From Pseudomonadota bacterium (lineage in GTDB: Bacteria; Pseudomonadota; Alphaproteobacteria; Rhizobiales; Rhizobiaceae): 18,421 bases of DNA. The position numbers and the translations under genes were made by a program. Position 1 is the stretch's first letter. Every line of letters starts with the position of its first letter. Below are positions 6,199-14,452 of the stretch, piece by piece. The stretch spans positions 1 through 18,421 of the forward strand of contig JAEWOP010000244.1 in the NCBI GenBank assembly GCA_023399635.1, written 5' to 3'. The notes beneath the pieces were generated by a model. It saw only the letters and a program-made list of their open reading frames with translations. It was not told the origin of the DNA and did not search any database.

Positions 6199-9012
6199 TT
6201 ACTCGCTGTCAGCTTCAGGTGGACCCGCCGTTTCCGCCGGTGCACCGAGATCACCTGTGACGGAAACAATCTCTTCGGGCAGCTCCGCTCCGGTATCGTC
6301 CTCGCCCTCCGGCTCGCTGATACGTTCCACCGACACCACGCGCTCATCCTTGGCGGTCGAGAAGATGGTGACGCCTTTGGTGGCACGGCTGGCGATACGA
6401 ATGCCTGCGACAGGCACGCGGATCAAGACACCGCCATTGGACACGAGCATGATCTGGTTGGCGTCTTCCACGGGGAAAGCCGCAACCAGTTGGCCGATTT
6501 CATTGGTGCGGGAGGTATCGGTGGCACGAATGCCCTTGCCGCCGCGGCCGGACGTGCGGAAGTCGTAGGACGATGACCGCTTGCCGAAGCCACGCTCGGA
6601 AACCGTGAGTACGAACTGCTCGCGAGCCTTGAGCTCCTGGTAGCGATCTTCGGGAAGCTCGCCTTCCACTTCGACATCTTCGCCCACAAGAGCGATGTCG
6701 TCTTCATCGACCCCCATCGCCCGGCGCTCCGCTGCCGATCGCTTCAGATAGGCCGCCCGCTCCCACGGCTCCGCATCGACATGGCCGACAATGGTCATGG
6801 AGATGATCCGGTCGCCAGATTGCAGCGTGATGCCACGCACCCCAATCGAATTGCGGCCGGCAAAAACGCGGACGCTGTCGACTGGGAAGCGGATGCACTG
6901 TCCGAGCGCGGTCGTCAGAAGCACGTCGTCGCGGTCGGTACATGTCTCGACGGAAAGGATCTCGTCGCCCTCTTCCTCGAGCTTCATGGCGATCTTGCCG
7001 TTGCGGTTTACCTGAACGAAGTCCGATAGCTTGTTGCGGCGAACCGTTCCCCGGGTGGTGGAGAACATGACATCGAGGTTATCCCACGTCGCCTCGTCTT
7101 CCGGCAGCGGCATGATGGTGGTGATGCGCTCTCCCGGCTCCAGCGGCAGCATGTTGATGAGCGCCTTGCCGCGCGATGTCGGCGTGCCAATCGGCAGGCG
7201 CCAGACCTTTTCCTTGTAGACGATGCCGCGCGAGGAGAAGAACAATACGGGTGTATGCGTATTCGCCACGAACAAGCGGGTAACGAAATCCTCGTCACGA
7301 GTAGCCATCCCGGACCGGCCCTTGCCGCCACGACGCTGCGCCCGATAAGTCGTCAGCGGCACACGCTTGATGTAGCCAAGATGGGAGACGGTCACCACCA
7401 TCTCCTCGCGGGCGATGAGATCCTCATCGTCCATATCCGGACCGCCTTCGAGAATCTCGGTCCGCCGCGGCGTACCGAACTCGTCGCGAACCGCTGCCAG
7501 TTCCTCCTTGACAATCGTGTAGATGCGCACGCGCGACGAAAGGATGTCGAGGTAGTCGGTGATCTCCGCACCGATCTTGTTCAGTTCGTCAGCGATTTCG
7601 TCACGGCCAAGAGCTGTCAGGCGGGCAAGACGGAGCTCCAGGATGGCGCGCGCCTGCTCTTCGGATAGGTTGTAGGTCGAGTCTTCATTGATCTTGTGAC
7701 GCGGATCGTCGATCAACCGGATCAGAGCATCGACGTCGTGGGCGGGCCAGCGGCGTGTCATCAACTGCTCGCGCGCGGTTGCCGGATCAGGAGCGCGGCG
7801 GATCAACGCGATCACTTCGTCGATGTTGGCGACTGCAATCGCCAGACCAACCAAGACGTGAGCACGTTCACGAGCCTTGCGCAGCAGGTACTTCGTACGG
7901 CGGCTGACGACTTCCTCGCGGAAGGCAACGAATGCCCTGAGCATGTCGATCAGAGTCAGTTGCTCTGGCTTGCCCCCGTTAAGCGCCACCATGTTGCAGC
8001 CGAACGATGTCTGCAGCGGCGTATACCGATAGAGCTGGTTGAGGATGACCTCGGCATTGGCATCACGCTTGAGCTCGATCACCACGCGGTAGCCCTGACG
8101 GTCGGATTCGTCGCGCAGGTCCGAGATGCCCTCGATACGCTTGTCGCGTACGAGTTCAGCCATCTTCTCGATCATCGTCGACTTGTTTACCTGATACGGC
8201 ACTTCCGTGATGATGATCTGCTCGCGATCACCGCGCATGGGCTCGACATGTGCCCTGCCGCGCATGATCACGGAGCCGCGCCCCGTTTCGTAAGCCGACT
8301 TGATACCGGATCTGCCCAGGATGAGCGCGCCCGTGGGGAAATCGGGGCCCGGAATGATCTGCATCAGTTCCGGCAATTCGATCGCGGGGTTATCGATCAA
8401 CGCGATACAGGCGTCGATGACTTCCTGCAGATTGTGCGGCGGAATGTTGGTCGCCATGCCAACGGCGATGCCGCCAGCTCCGTTCACCAACAGGTTCGGG
8501 AAGCGGGCCGGCACAACCACCGGCTCCGACATCGTGCCATCATAGTTGTCGCGGAAGTTGACGGTCTCCTTGTCGAGATCGTCAAGAAGCGAATGCGAGG
8601 CCTTAGCGAGCCGGCATTCGGTATAGCGCTGTGCTGCCGGTGGATCCCCGTCGATCGAGCCGAAATTGCCCTGACCGTCGATCAGCGGCAGTCGCAGCGA
8701 CCAGTCCTGCGCCATGCGCGCGAGCGCATCATAGATAGCGGAATCGCCGTGCGGGTGGTACTTACCCATCACGTCACCCGTGACGCGGGCGGACTTGACG
8801 TACTTCTTATTCCAGTCGACGCCCATCTCGCTCATGGAGAACAGGATACGTCGATGCACGGGCTTCAGTCCGTCTCGGACATCAGGAAGCGCGCGGCTGA
8901 CGATCACGCTCATCGCATAATCGAGATAGGACCGCTGCATCTCTTCCATGATGGAAATGGGTTCGATGCCTGGTGGCAGCTTTCCGCCGCCGGGAGTGCT
9001 TTGTTCAGTCAA
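6199..9012 (-). CDS. gyrA: DNA gyrase subunit A
   Basis: GyrA is the DNA cleavage and rejoining subunit of gyrase (A2B2), which puts negative supercoils into the chromosome. In the 937-residue product the breakage-reunion domain contains 'GLKPVHRRILFSM', the quinolone region 'GKYHPHGDSAIYD' (Ser91 and Asp95, equivalent to E. coli Ser83 and Asp87, both the sensitive form) and the catalytic Tyr130 in 'AAQRYTE'. The C-terminal beta-pinwheel starts with the GyrA box QRRGGKG at 559-565, needed for DNA wrapping. It is about 60 residues longer than the E. coli protein; part of the excess is an acidic stretch in the pinwheel ('MGVDEDDIALVGEDVEVEGELPEDRY') seen in other alphaproteobacteria, and the tail is acidic. 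The start is TTG (9012), with a stop codon three codons upstream and the next ATG at codon 22, inside the conserved region. The Shine-Dalgarno is poor. Confidence 0.97.
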   Translation of the reverse strand: MTEQSTPGGGKLPPGIEPISIMEEMQRSYLDYAMSVIVSRALPDVRDGLKPVHRRILFSMSEMGVDWNKKYVKSARVTGDVMGKYHPHGDSAIYDALARMAQDWSLRLPLIDGQGNFGSIDGDPPAAQRYTECRLAKASHSLLDDLDKETVNFRDNYDGTMSEPVVVPARFPNLLVNGAGGIAVGMATNIPPHNLQEVIDACIALIDNPAIELPELMQIIPGPDFPTGALILGRSGIKSAYETGRGSVIMRGRAHVEPMRGDREQIIITEVPYQVNKSTMIEKMAELVRDKRIEGISDLRDESDRQGYRVVIELKRDANAEVILNQLYRYTPLQTSFGCNMVALNGGKPEQLTLIDMLRAFVAFREEVVSRRTKYLLRKARERAHVLVGLAIAVANIDEVIALIRRAPDPATAREQLMTRRWPAHDVDALIRLIDDPRHKINEDSTYNLSEEQARAILELRLARLTALGRDEIADELNKIGAEITDYLDILSSRVRIYTIVKEELAAVRDEFGTPRRTEILEGGPDMDDEDLIAREEMVVTVSHLGYIKRVPLTTYRAQRRGGKGRSGMATRDEDFVTRLFVANTHTPVLFFSSRGIVYKEKVWRLPIGTPTSRGKALINMLPLEPGERITTIMPLPEDEATWDNLDVMFSTTRGTVRRNKLSDFVQVNRNGKIAMKLEEEGDEILSVETCTDRDDVLLTTALGQCIRFPVDSVRVFAGRNSIGVRGITLQSGDRIISMTIVGHVDAEPWERAAYLKRSAAERRAMGVDEDDIALVGEDVEVEGELPEDRYQELKAREQFVLTVSERGFGKRSSSYDFRTSGRGGKGIRATDTSRTNEIGQLVAAFPVEDANQIMLVSNGGVLIRVPVAGIRIASRATKGVTIFSTAKDERVVSVERISEPEGEDDTGAELPEEIVSVTGDLGAPAETAGPPEADSE

Positions 9013-9029
9013 GTCGGATCACGATCTTT

Positions 9030-9044
9030 GTTCGGAATCAGTTC
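9030..9044. promoter_or_regulatory. LexA-box-like direct repeat at the gyrA promoter
   Basis: GTTC-GGAATCA-GTTC fits the alphaproteobacterial LexA operator pattern GTTC-N7-GTTC. It begins five bases downstream of the predicted gyrA -10 element, where a repressor would block transcription, and ends 18 bases before the TTG start. A match in one base pattern is not proof; gyrA is not a standard member of the SOS regulon. Confidence 0.35.
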
Positions 9045-9048
9045 TGTT

Positions 9049-9078
9049 TTTATAGCGGAAACACTCTGGCGAAGCCAA
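9049..9078 (-). promoter_or_regulatory. Predicted gyrA promoter
   Basis: On the minus strand TTGGCT (9078-9073) and TATAAA (9054-9049) are 18 bp apart, a reasonable housekeeping-sigma promoter. It would give an RNA starting near 9042 with a leader of about 30 bases before the TTG start codon. Confidence 0.55.
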
Positions 9079-9238
9079 TTTCCGCAGTGGTTTTGAACAG
9101 CTTTCAGACCCTTCGAGACCGGGCCTGGAGATAGGCACAAGCTTCTTCGAAGAGTTCAGAACCCGCCCTTCCCTTCATCGCCTGGCTGTCCTAACAATCT
9201 TGTTCAGCAATCGCAAGGTTAGAGCAGCAAGGGACGAT

Positions 9239-9871
9239 ATGGCGAGCGCAGACATCTTGATCAACGCGTTCACCACGCTTCTGGTCACGCTGGATCCTCC
9301 AGGACTGGCTCCTGTGTTTCTTGGCCTGACCGTAGGTATGACGCGGCTACAGCGACAACAGGTAGCAATCCGCGGCTCGTTGATAGCCTTTGCCATTCTA
9401 GCCATTTTCGCACTCTTTGGTGCAAGCCTGCTCGGGTCACTCGGCATTTCCATGGGGGCCTTCCGCATTGCCGGCGGGCTGCTTCTGTTCTGGATCGCTT
9501 TCGAGATGGTTTTCGAGCGGCGCCAGGAGCGCAAGGAGAAGACATCGCAGGCGGCGGTGACGATTGACCACATCCACAACATCGCCGTTTTTCCGCTGGC
9601 GCTTCCGCTAGTTGCGGGACCGGGCGCGATTTCCGCAACCGTTCTGCTTGCCGGCGCCCTTCCCGGTCCGTGGGATCGCACGCTGCTCATTGGAGTACTT
9701 GCGCTCAGCATGGGCCTGGTGCTCGCCATGCTCCTGATCGCCGAACGGCTGGATCGCTTTCTTGGTGTGACGGGGCGCGCAATCCTCACGCGTCTTCTGG
9801 GAGTGATCCTCGCCGCCCTCTCCGTCCAGTTCGTCGTCGACGGCATCAAGTCAGCTTTTGGATCGGCTTGA
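9239..9871 (+). CDS. MarC-family integral membrane protein
   Basis: A 210-residue inner-membrane protein with six predicted spans. It opens 'ILINAFTTLLVTLDPPGLAPVFLGLT', where the 'DPPGLAPVFL' stretch is the MarC family hallmark. Further spans are 'SLIAFAILAIFALFGASLLG', 'MGAFRIAGGLLLFWIAFEMVF', 'IAVFPLALPLVAGPGAISATVLLAG', 'LLIGVLALSMGLVLAMLLIAE' and a last one near 'LLGVILAALSVQFVVDGI'. The second half repeats a family motif ('PLALPLVAGPGAIS'), as usual. The family was once linked to multiple antibiotic resistance, but that link has not held up and the transported substrate is unknown. The ATG at 9239 is preceded by AAGGGA; a TTG 13 codons upstream (9200) adds polar residues and has no good ribosome binding site. 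It is divergent from gyrA and convergent with ssb. Confidence 0.85.
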   Translation: MASADILINAFTTLLVTLDPPGLAPVFLGLTVGMTRLQRQQVAIRGSLIAFAILAIFALFGASLLGSLGISMGAFRIAGGLLLFWIAFEMVFERRQERKEKTSQAAVTIDHIHNIAVFPLALPLVAGPGAISATVLLAGALPGPWDRTLLIGVLALSMGLVLAMLLIAERLDRFLGVTGRAILTRLLGVILAALSVQFVVDGIKSAFGSA

Positions 9872-9895
9872 ACACCATCGTCTAGACCGAGGAAA

Positions 9896-9918
9896 CAAAA
9901 AGGGCGCCGAAGCGCCCC
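9896..9918 (-). terminator. UUCG-loop terminator after ssb
   Basis: On the minus strand GGGCGC-TTCG-GCGCCC is followed by TTTTT, starting a few bases after the ssb stop. The stable UUCG tetraloop and T-run make it a strong intrinsic terminator for ssb. On the plus strand there is no T-run, so it would not stop marC transcription well. Confidence 0.92.
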
Positions 9919-9921
9919 TGC

Positions 9922-10455
9922 TCAAAACGGAATGTCGTCGTCCAGATCGCGCGAGAAGCCACCACCGCCACCTTGGCCGCCGCGGCTACCGCCGCCTGAT
10001 GCCGGGCGGTCATAGTCGTCACCGAAGTTGCCACCGCCGTAGTCATTGCCACCGCTGGCACGGCCCGCGCCGCCACCATAGCTCCCTTGGCCTCCGCTTT
10101 CGCCGCGTCCATCAAGCATTGTCAGGGTGGAGTTGAAGCCTTGGAGGACCACTTCGGTGGAATAGCGGTCATTGCCGTTCTGGTCCTGCCACTTGCGGGT
10201 CTGCAGTGCGCCCTCGATGTAGAGCTTGGCGCCCTTCTTCACGTATTGCTCCACCACTTTGCAGAGGCCTTCGTTGAAGACGACAACTGAATGCCACTCA
10301 GTTTTTTCCTTGCGTTCACCGCTGTTGCGGTCCCGCCAGCTTTCCGACGTCGCGATGCGCAGGTTCGCGATAGGCCGGCCATCCTGCGTTCGCCGGATTT
10401 CGGGATCGGCCCCGACATTGCCGATCAAGATTACCTTGTTGACGCTTCCAGCCAT
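9922..10455 (-). CDS. ssb: Single-stranded DNA-binding protein
   Basis: SSB coats single-stranded DNA during replication, repair and recombination and recruits partners through its tail. In the 177-residue product the OB-fold domain spans about residues 1-115 ('MAGSVNKVILIGNVGADPEI', then 'PIANLRIATSESWRD', 'TEWHSVVVFNEGLCKVVEQYVKKG' and 'LYIEGALQTRKWQDQNG'). A glycine-rich, low-complexity linker follows (about 117-168). The tail ends in the acidic interaction motif DDDIPF. The start has GAGGTG about seven bases upstream. It is divergent from uvrA across a 247 bp region with a LexA box, an arrangement known in many proteobacteria that could place ssb under partial SOS control as well. Confidence 0.96.
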   Translation of the reverse strand: MAGSVNKVILIGNVGADPEIRRTQDGRPIANLRIATSESWRDRNSGERKEKTEWHSVVVFNEGLCKVVEQYVKKGAKLYIEGALQTRKWQDQNGNDRYSTEVVLQGFNSTLTMLDGRGESGGQGSYGGGAGRASGGNDYGGGNFGDDYDRPASGGGSRGGQGGGGGFSRDLDDDIPF

Positions 10456-10565
10456 GATCGTTCACCTCGTCCGCCGCAGTCATGCGGCCTAATGCACAGA
10501 TGCGCTCAACTTAGACTAACTCATCGAGCATTGGCACCCTGCGACGGTTAATCCACAGTCATTTT

Positions 10566-10580
10566 GTTCTTTCTTTGTTC
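10566..10580. promoter_or_regulatory. LexA (SOS) box between ssb and uvrA
   Basis: GTTC-TTTCTTT-GTTC is an exact match to the alphaproteobacterial LexA operator GTTC-N7-GTTC, with the T-rich spacer usual in good sites. It overlaps the palindrome GTTCTAAAGAAC (10577-10588). It is 122 bases before the uvrA start and 110 bases before ssb on the other strand. uvrA is a known LexA target in rhizobia and relatives, so SOS induction of uvrA is the expected reading. Confidence 0.82.
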
Positions 10581-10702
10581 TAAAGAACATCTATCCTGTC
10601 GTCAATCGACTCACTTTCAGAACCAGCCGATGACGTTTCTGCCTTCACACAGCGACATCGATCACTACATATGCCCATAGATCCTCCCCACAGAGCAAAC
10701 TA

Positions 10703-13624
10703 ATGAGCGAACTTAAGACGATCTCCATCCGTGGTGCGCGTGAGCACAATTTGAAGGGCATCGATCTCGACTTGCCGCGCAACTCGTTGATCGTCATGAC
10801 CGGGCTCTCCGGCTCCGGCAAATCCTCCCTCGCCTTCGATACAATCTATGCCGAAGGCCAACGCCGCTACGTCGAGAGCCTGTCCGCCTATGCGCGGCAG
10901 TTCCTTGAGATGATGCAGAAGCCGGACGTAGACCAGATCGAGGGACTTTCCCCGGCGATCTCGATCGAGCAGAAGACGACCTCACGCAATCCACGCTCGA
11001 CGGTCGGAACGGTCACCGAAATCTATGACTACATGCGCCTCCTGTTTGCGCGCGTAGGCGTACCCTATTCGCCGGCAACAGGACTGCCGATCGAAAGCCA
11101 GACCGTCAGCCAGATGGTCGATCGTGTCCTGGCCTTCGAGGAAGGGACGCGTCTCTACATTCTCGCGCCGATGATCCGCGGCCGCAAAGGTGAGTACAAG
11201 AAAGAACTCGCCGAGCTGATGAAGAAGGGTTTTCAGCGCGTCAAGGTCGACGGCCAGTTCTACGAGATCGCTGACGTCCCGACTCTGGACAAGAAGTACA
11301 AACACGATATCGATGTCGTGGTCGACCGTCTGGTCGTACGTTCCGACATTGGCGCCCGTTTGGCCGACAGCTTGGAAACCTCGCTGAAGCTTGCCGACGG
11401 TCTTGCGATCGCAGAGTTCGCCGACAAGCCGCTGCCGCTGGCAGAAACGGCAGCGGGTGGCTCTGCAAACAAGTCGCTCAACGAGACGCATGAGCGTACG
11501 CTGTTTTCAGAGAAGTTCGCTTGCCCCGTCTCCGGTTTCACCATCCCGGAGATTGAGCCGCGCCTGTTTTCCTTCAACAACCCGTTCGGCGCCTGCCCAA
11601 CCTGCGATGGATTGGGCTTCCAACAGAAGATAGATACCGCGCTGATCGTACCGGAGCCCGAACGGACGCTGCGCGACGGCGCGATCGCTCCGTGGGCGAA
11701 ATCATCGTCCCCATACTACAACCAGACCCTTGAAGGTCTGGGTAAGGCGTTCGGCTTCAAGCTTTCGAACCGTTGGTCGGAGCTTTCGGCTGAAGCCCAG
11801 TCGGCGATCCTGGAGGGTACGCAGGAGAAAATCGAATTTCACTACGCCGACGGCGCGCGCTCCTACAAGACGAGCAAGACATTCGAGGGCATTGTTCCCA
11901 ATCTGGAGCGCCGCTGGAAGGAGACGGATAGCGCCTGGGCCCGCGAAGAGATCGAGCGCTACATGTCTGCTGCCCCCTGCCCTGCCTGCAACGGCTTTCG
12001 CTTGAAGCCCGAGGCGCTTGCAGTGAAGGTCAACGGCTTGCATATCGGTCAGGTGACCGACATGTCGATCAAGATGGCAAGGGACTGGTTCGAGGTCTTG
12101 CCTGAGCATCTGAACGCGAAGCAGAACGAGATTGCCGTCCGTATCCTCAAGGAGATCCGCGAACGGCTACGCTTCCTCAACGACGTCGGGCTCGACTACT
12201 TGTCGCTGTCGCGCAATTCCGGGACATTGTCGGGCGGCGAGAGCCAACGCATCCGCCTCGCGTCGCAGATCGGTTCCGGCTTGACAGGGGTGCTTTATGT
12301 GCTGGACGAACCGTCGATCGGTCTCCACCAGCGGGACAATGCCCGCTTGCTCGACACGCTGAAGCATCTGCGCGATATCGGCAACACCGTCATTGTCGTC
12401 GAACACGACGAGGATGCCATTCTGACCGCCGATTACGTCGTCGATATCGGCCCGGCGGCCGGGATCCATGGGGGAGAGGTTGTCGCCGAGGGCACGCCCG
12501 CGGAAGTGATGGCGAATCCGAAATCACTGACGGGAAAGTATCTCGCAGGCGAGCTTGGCGTGGCGATACCTTCGGAAAGGCGCAAGCCGAAGAAGGGCAA
12601 GGAGATCAAGGTTGTTGGCGCCCGCGGCAACAACCTCAAGAACGTCACTGCATCGGTGCCGCTTGGCGTATTAACGGCGGTTACCGGCGTATCGGGTGGC
12701 GGCAAGTCGACGTTCCTGATTGAAACGCTCTACAAGGCAGCCGCGCGTCGCGTCATGGGCGCCCGGGAGATACCGGCGGAGCACGATCGGATCGATGGCT
12801 TCGAAAACATCGACAAGGTGATCGACATCGATCAGTCTCCGATCGGGCGGACGCCAAGATCCAATCCAGCAACCTATACTGGCGCTTTCACCCCCATCCG
12901 CGACTGGTTTGCGGGCCTTCCGGAGGCGAAAGCACGTGGCTATGCACCCGGACGCTTCTCCTTCAACGTCAAGGGTGGGCGCTGCGAAGCCTGCCAGGGC
13001 GATGGCGTCATCAAGATTGAGATGCACTTCCTCCCTGACGTCTACGTCACCTGTGACGTCTGCCACGGCAAGCGTTATAATCGCGAAACGCTCAGCGTCG
13101 CCTTCAAGGGCAAGTCGATCGCCGACGTGCTCGACATGACCGTCGAAGAAGGCGTGGAGTTTTTCTCCGCGGTGCCGGCGGTACGTGACAAACTGCAGGC
13201 GCTCTTCAATGTCGGCCTCGGCTACATCAAGGTTGGCCAGCAGGCAAACACGCTTTCAGGTGGCGAGGCGCAGCGCGTGAAGCTCGCGAAGGAGCTGTCG
13301 AAGCGCTCGACGGGACGCACGCTATATATTCTGGACGAGCCGACCACCGGATTGCATTTCCACGACGTCTCCAAGCTGCTTGAGATGCTGCACGAGCTGG
13401 TCAACCAGGGTAACTCGGTTGTCGTGATCGAGCACAACCTGGAGGTCATCAAGACGGCGGACTGGATCATCGATTTCGGGCCTGAAGGCGGCACGGGCGG
13501 TGGCGAGATCGTTGCGACCGGAACGCCGGAACAGGTGGTCAAGGAAAAGCGCTCCTTCACTGGGGCTTTCCTCCGTGAACTCCTGGAGCGTCGACCCGCC
13601 AAGACGGTTCAAGCGGCAGAATGA
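10703..13624 (+). CDS. uvrA: Excinuclease ABC subunit A
   Basis: UvrA is the damage-sensing ATPase of nucleotide excision repair; its dimer loads UvrB on damaged DNA. The 973-residue product has two ABC ATPase modules. First Walker A is GLSGSGKS (34-41), with signature LSGGESQR from 509 and Walker B 'LYVLDEPSIGLH'. Second Walker A is GVSGGGKS (662-669), with signature LSGGEAQR from 851 and Walker B 'LYILDEPTTGLH'. The second zinc finger is complete (Cys761, 764, 784, 787). The first is incomplete: it reads C274-P-V-S277 then C298-P-T-C301, so one of four cysteines is Ser. This finger is not essential in UvrA, and I believe the change is common in this group. The Shine-Dalgarno is weak. A LexA box lies upstream, and a DUF72 gene follows 21 bases after the stop. 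Confidence 0.97.
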   Translation: MSELKTISIRGAREHNLKGIDLDLPRNSLIVMTGLSGSGKSSLAFDTIYAEGQRRYVESLSAYARQFLEMMQKPDVDQIEGLSPAISIEQKTTSRNPRSTVGTVTEIYDYMRLLFARVGVPYSPATGLPIESQTVSQMVDRVLAFEEGTRLYILAPMIRGRKGEYKKELAELMKKGFQRVKVDGQFYEIADVPTLDKKYKHDIDVVVDRLVVRSDIGARLADSLETSLKLADGLAIAEFADKPLPLAETAAGGSANKSLNETHERTLFSEKFACPVSGFTIPEIEPRLFSFNNPFGACPTCDGLGFQQKIDTALIVPEPERTLRDGAIAPWAKSSSPYYNQTLEGLGKAFGFKLSNRWSELSAEAQSAILEGTQEKIEFHYADGARSYKTSKTFEGIVPNLERRWKETDSAWAREEIERYMSAAPCPACNGFRLKPEALAVKVNGLHIGQVTDMSIKMARDWFEVLPEHLNAKQNEIAVRILKEIRERLRFLNDVGLDYLSLSRNSGTLSGGESQRIRLASQIGSGLTGVLYVLDEPSIGLHQRDNARLLDTLKHLRDIGNTVIVVEHDEDAILTADYVVDIGPAAGIHGGEVVAEGTPAEVMANPKSLTGKYLAGELGVAIPSERRKPKKGKEIKVVGARGNNLKNVTASVPLGVLTAVTGVSGGGKSTFLIETLYKAAARRVMGAREIPAEHDRIDGFENIDKVIDIDQSPIGRTPRSNPATYTGAFTPIRDWFAGLPEAKARGYAPGRFSFNVKGGRCEACQGDGVIKIEMHFLPDVYVTCDVCHGKRYNRETLSVAFKGKSIADVLDMTVEEGVEFFSAVPAVRDKLQALFNVGLGYIKVGQQANTLSGGEAQRVKLAKELSKRSTGRTLYILDEPTTGLHFHDVSKLLEMLHELVNQGNSVVVIEHNLEVIKTADWIIDFGPEGGTGGGEIVATGTPEQVVKEKRSFTGAFLRELLERRPAKTVQAAE

Positions 13625-13645
13625 CACCGAACGGAGGCGCAGACG

Positions 13646-14452
13646 ATGGCGGGGCATGGCACGATCCGGGTAGGCATAGGCGGCTGGACCTTTGATCCCT
13701 GGGAAGGCAGCTTTTATCCTGACAAGCTGGCCAAGAAGAAGCAGCTGGAATATGCCGGCAGCAAGCTGAAGGTGATAGAGGTCAACGGGACCTACTACGG
13801 CTCACAGAAACCGGAGACCTTTGCAAAGTGGGCGGCGGAAGTCCCGGAAGGCTTTGTTTTCTCGCTGAAGGCGAGCCGCTTCACCACCAACCGCAAGATT
13901 CTTGCGGACGCAGGCGAATCGATCGAGAAGTTCTTTGGTCAGGGGCTGACGGAACTCGGTTCTCGTCTCGGTCCAATCCTGTGGCAGTTCGCACCGACAA
14001 AGAAATTCGAGCCGGACGATTTCGAAGCCTTTCTGAAACTGCTTCCTGCGACGGTCGAGGGCTTGCCTCTGAGACATGTCGTCGAGGTGCGCCACGACAG
14101 TTTCAAGACCCCGGAGTTTGTGCAACTGCTGGCAAAATATGGTGTTGCGCCCGTTTGCGCCGAGCATCATGACTACCCGATGATCGCCGATGTCACGGCC
14201 GATTTCGTCTATGCCCGCTTGCAGAAGGGCTCCGACGACATTGCGACATGCTATCCAGCGTCGGAGTTAGAAGCGTGGAAGACGCGGCTGGAGACGTGGG
14301 CGCAGGGTGGAGTCCCGGATGACCTGCCGTTGATAGATCCGGATCGCAAGCCCCAAAGCCAGGCCCGCGACGTCTTCGCCTTCTTCATCCATGAAGGCAA
14401 GGTCAATGCACCGCAAGGGGCGATGGCCTTGCAAGCGATGATCGATAAATGA
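13646..14452 (+). CDS. DUF72 (YecE-like) domain protein
   Basis: A 268-residue soluble protein of unknown function with the DUF72 barrel. The opening 'IRVGIGGWTFDPWEGSFYP' matches the family start (I-G-x-x-G-W-x-x-x-x-W), followed by 'VIEVNGTYYGSQKPETFAKWAAEVPEGFVFSLKASRFTT', the typical 'FxVKAxRxxTH'-like strand, then 'LGPILWQFAPTKKF', 'RHVVEVRHDSF' and 'FVYARLQ'. A GGAGG about eight bases upstream supports the start. The 21 bp gap after uvrA suggests co-transcription, so it may be induced with uvrA by DNA damage, which is an inference. Its stop codon is immediately followed by the last codon of convergent nnr, with no bases between. Confidence 0.9.
   Translation: MAGHGTIRVGIGGWTFDPWEGSFYPDKLAKKKQLEYAGSKLKVIEVNGTYYGSQKPETFAKWAAEVPEGFVFSLKASRFTTNRKILADAGESIEKFFGQGLTELGSRLGPILWQFAPTKKFEPDDFEAFLKLLPATVEGLPLRHVVEVRHDSFKTPEFVQLLAKYGVAPVCAEHHDYPMIADVTADFVYARLQKGSDDIATCYPASELEAWKTRLETWAQGGVPDDLPLIDPDRKPQSQARDVFAFFIHEGKVNAPQGAMALQAMIDK

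Noticed and set aside
7477..7491. GAAC-N7-GAAC LexA-like pattern inside gyrA coding sequence
   Set aside because: It is inside a conserved coding region far from any start; used only as a reminder that the pattern occurs by chance.
7696..9096. 466-codon rightward open frame opposite gyrA
   Set aside because: It lies wholly antisense to the conserved GyrA N-terminal half, has no recognisable motif, and long opposite frames are common in GC-rich genes.
9925..10105. Glycine-codon repeats near the ssb 3' end
   Set aside because: These encode the normal low-complexity linker of SSB, not a separate repeat element.
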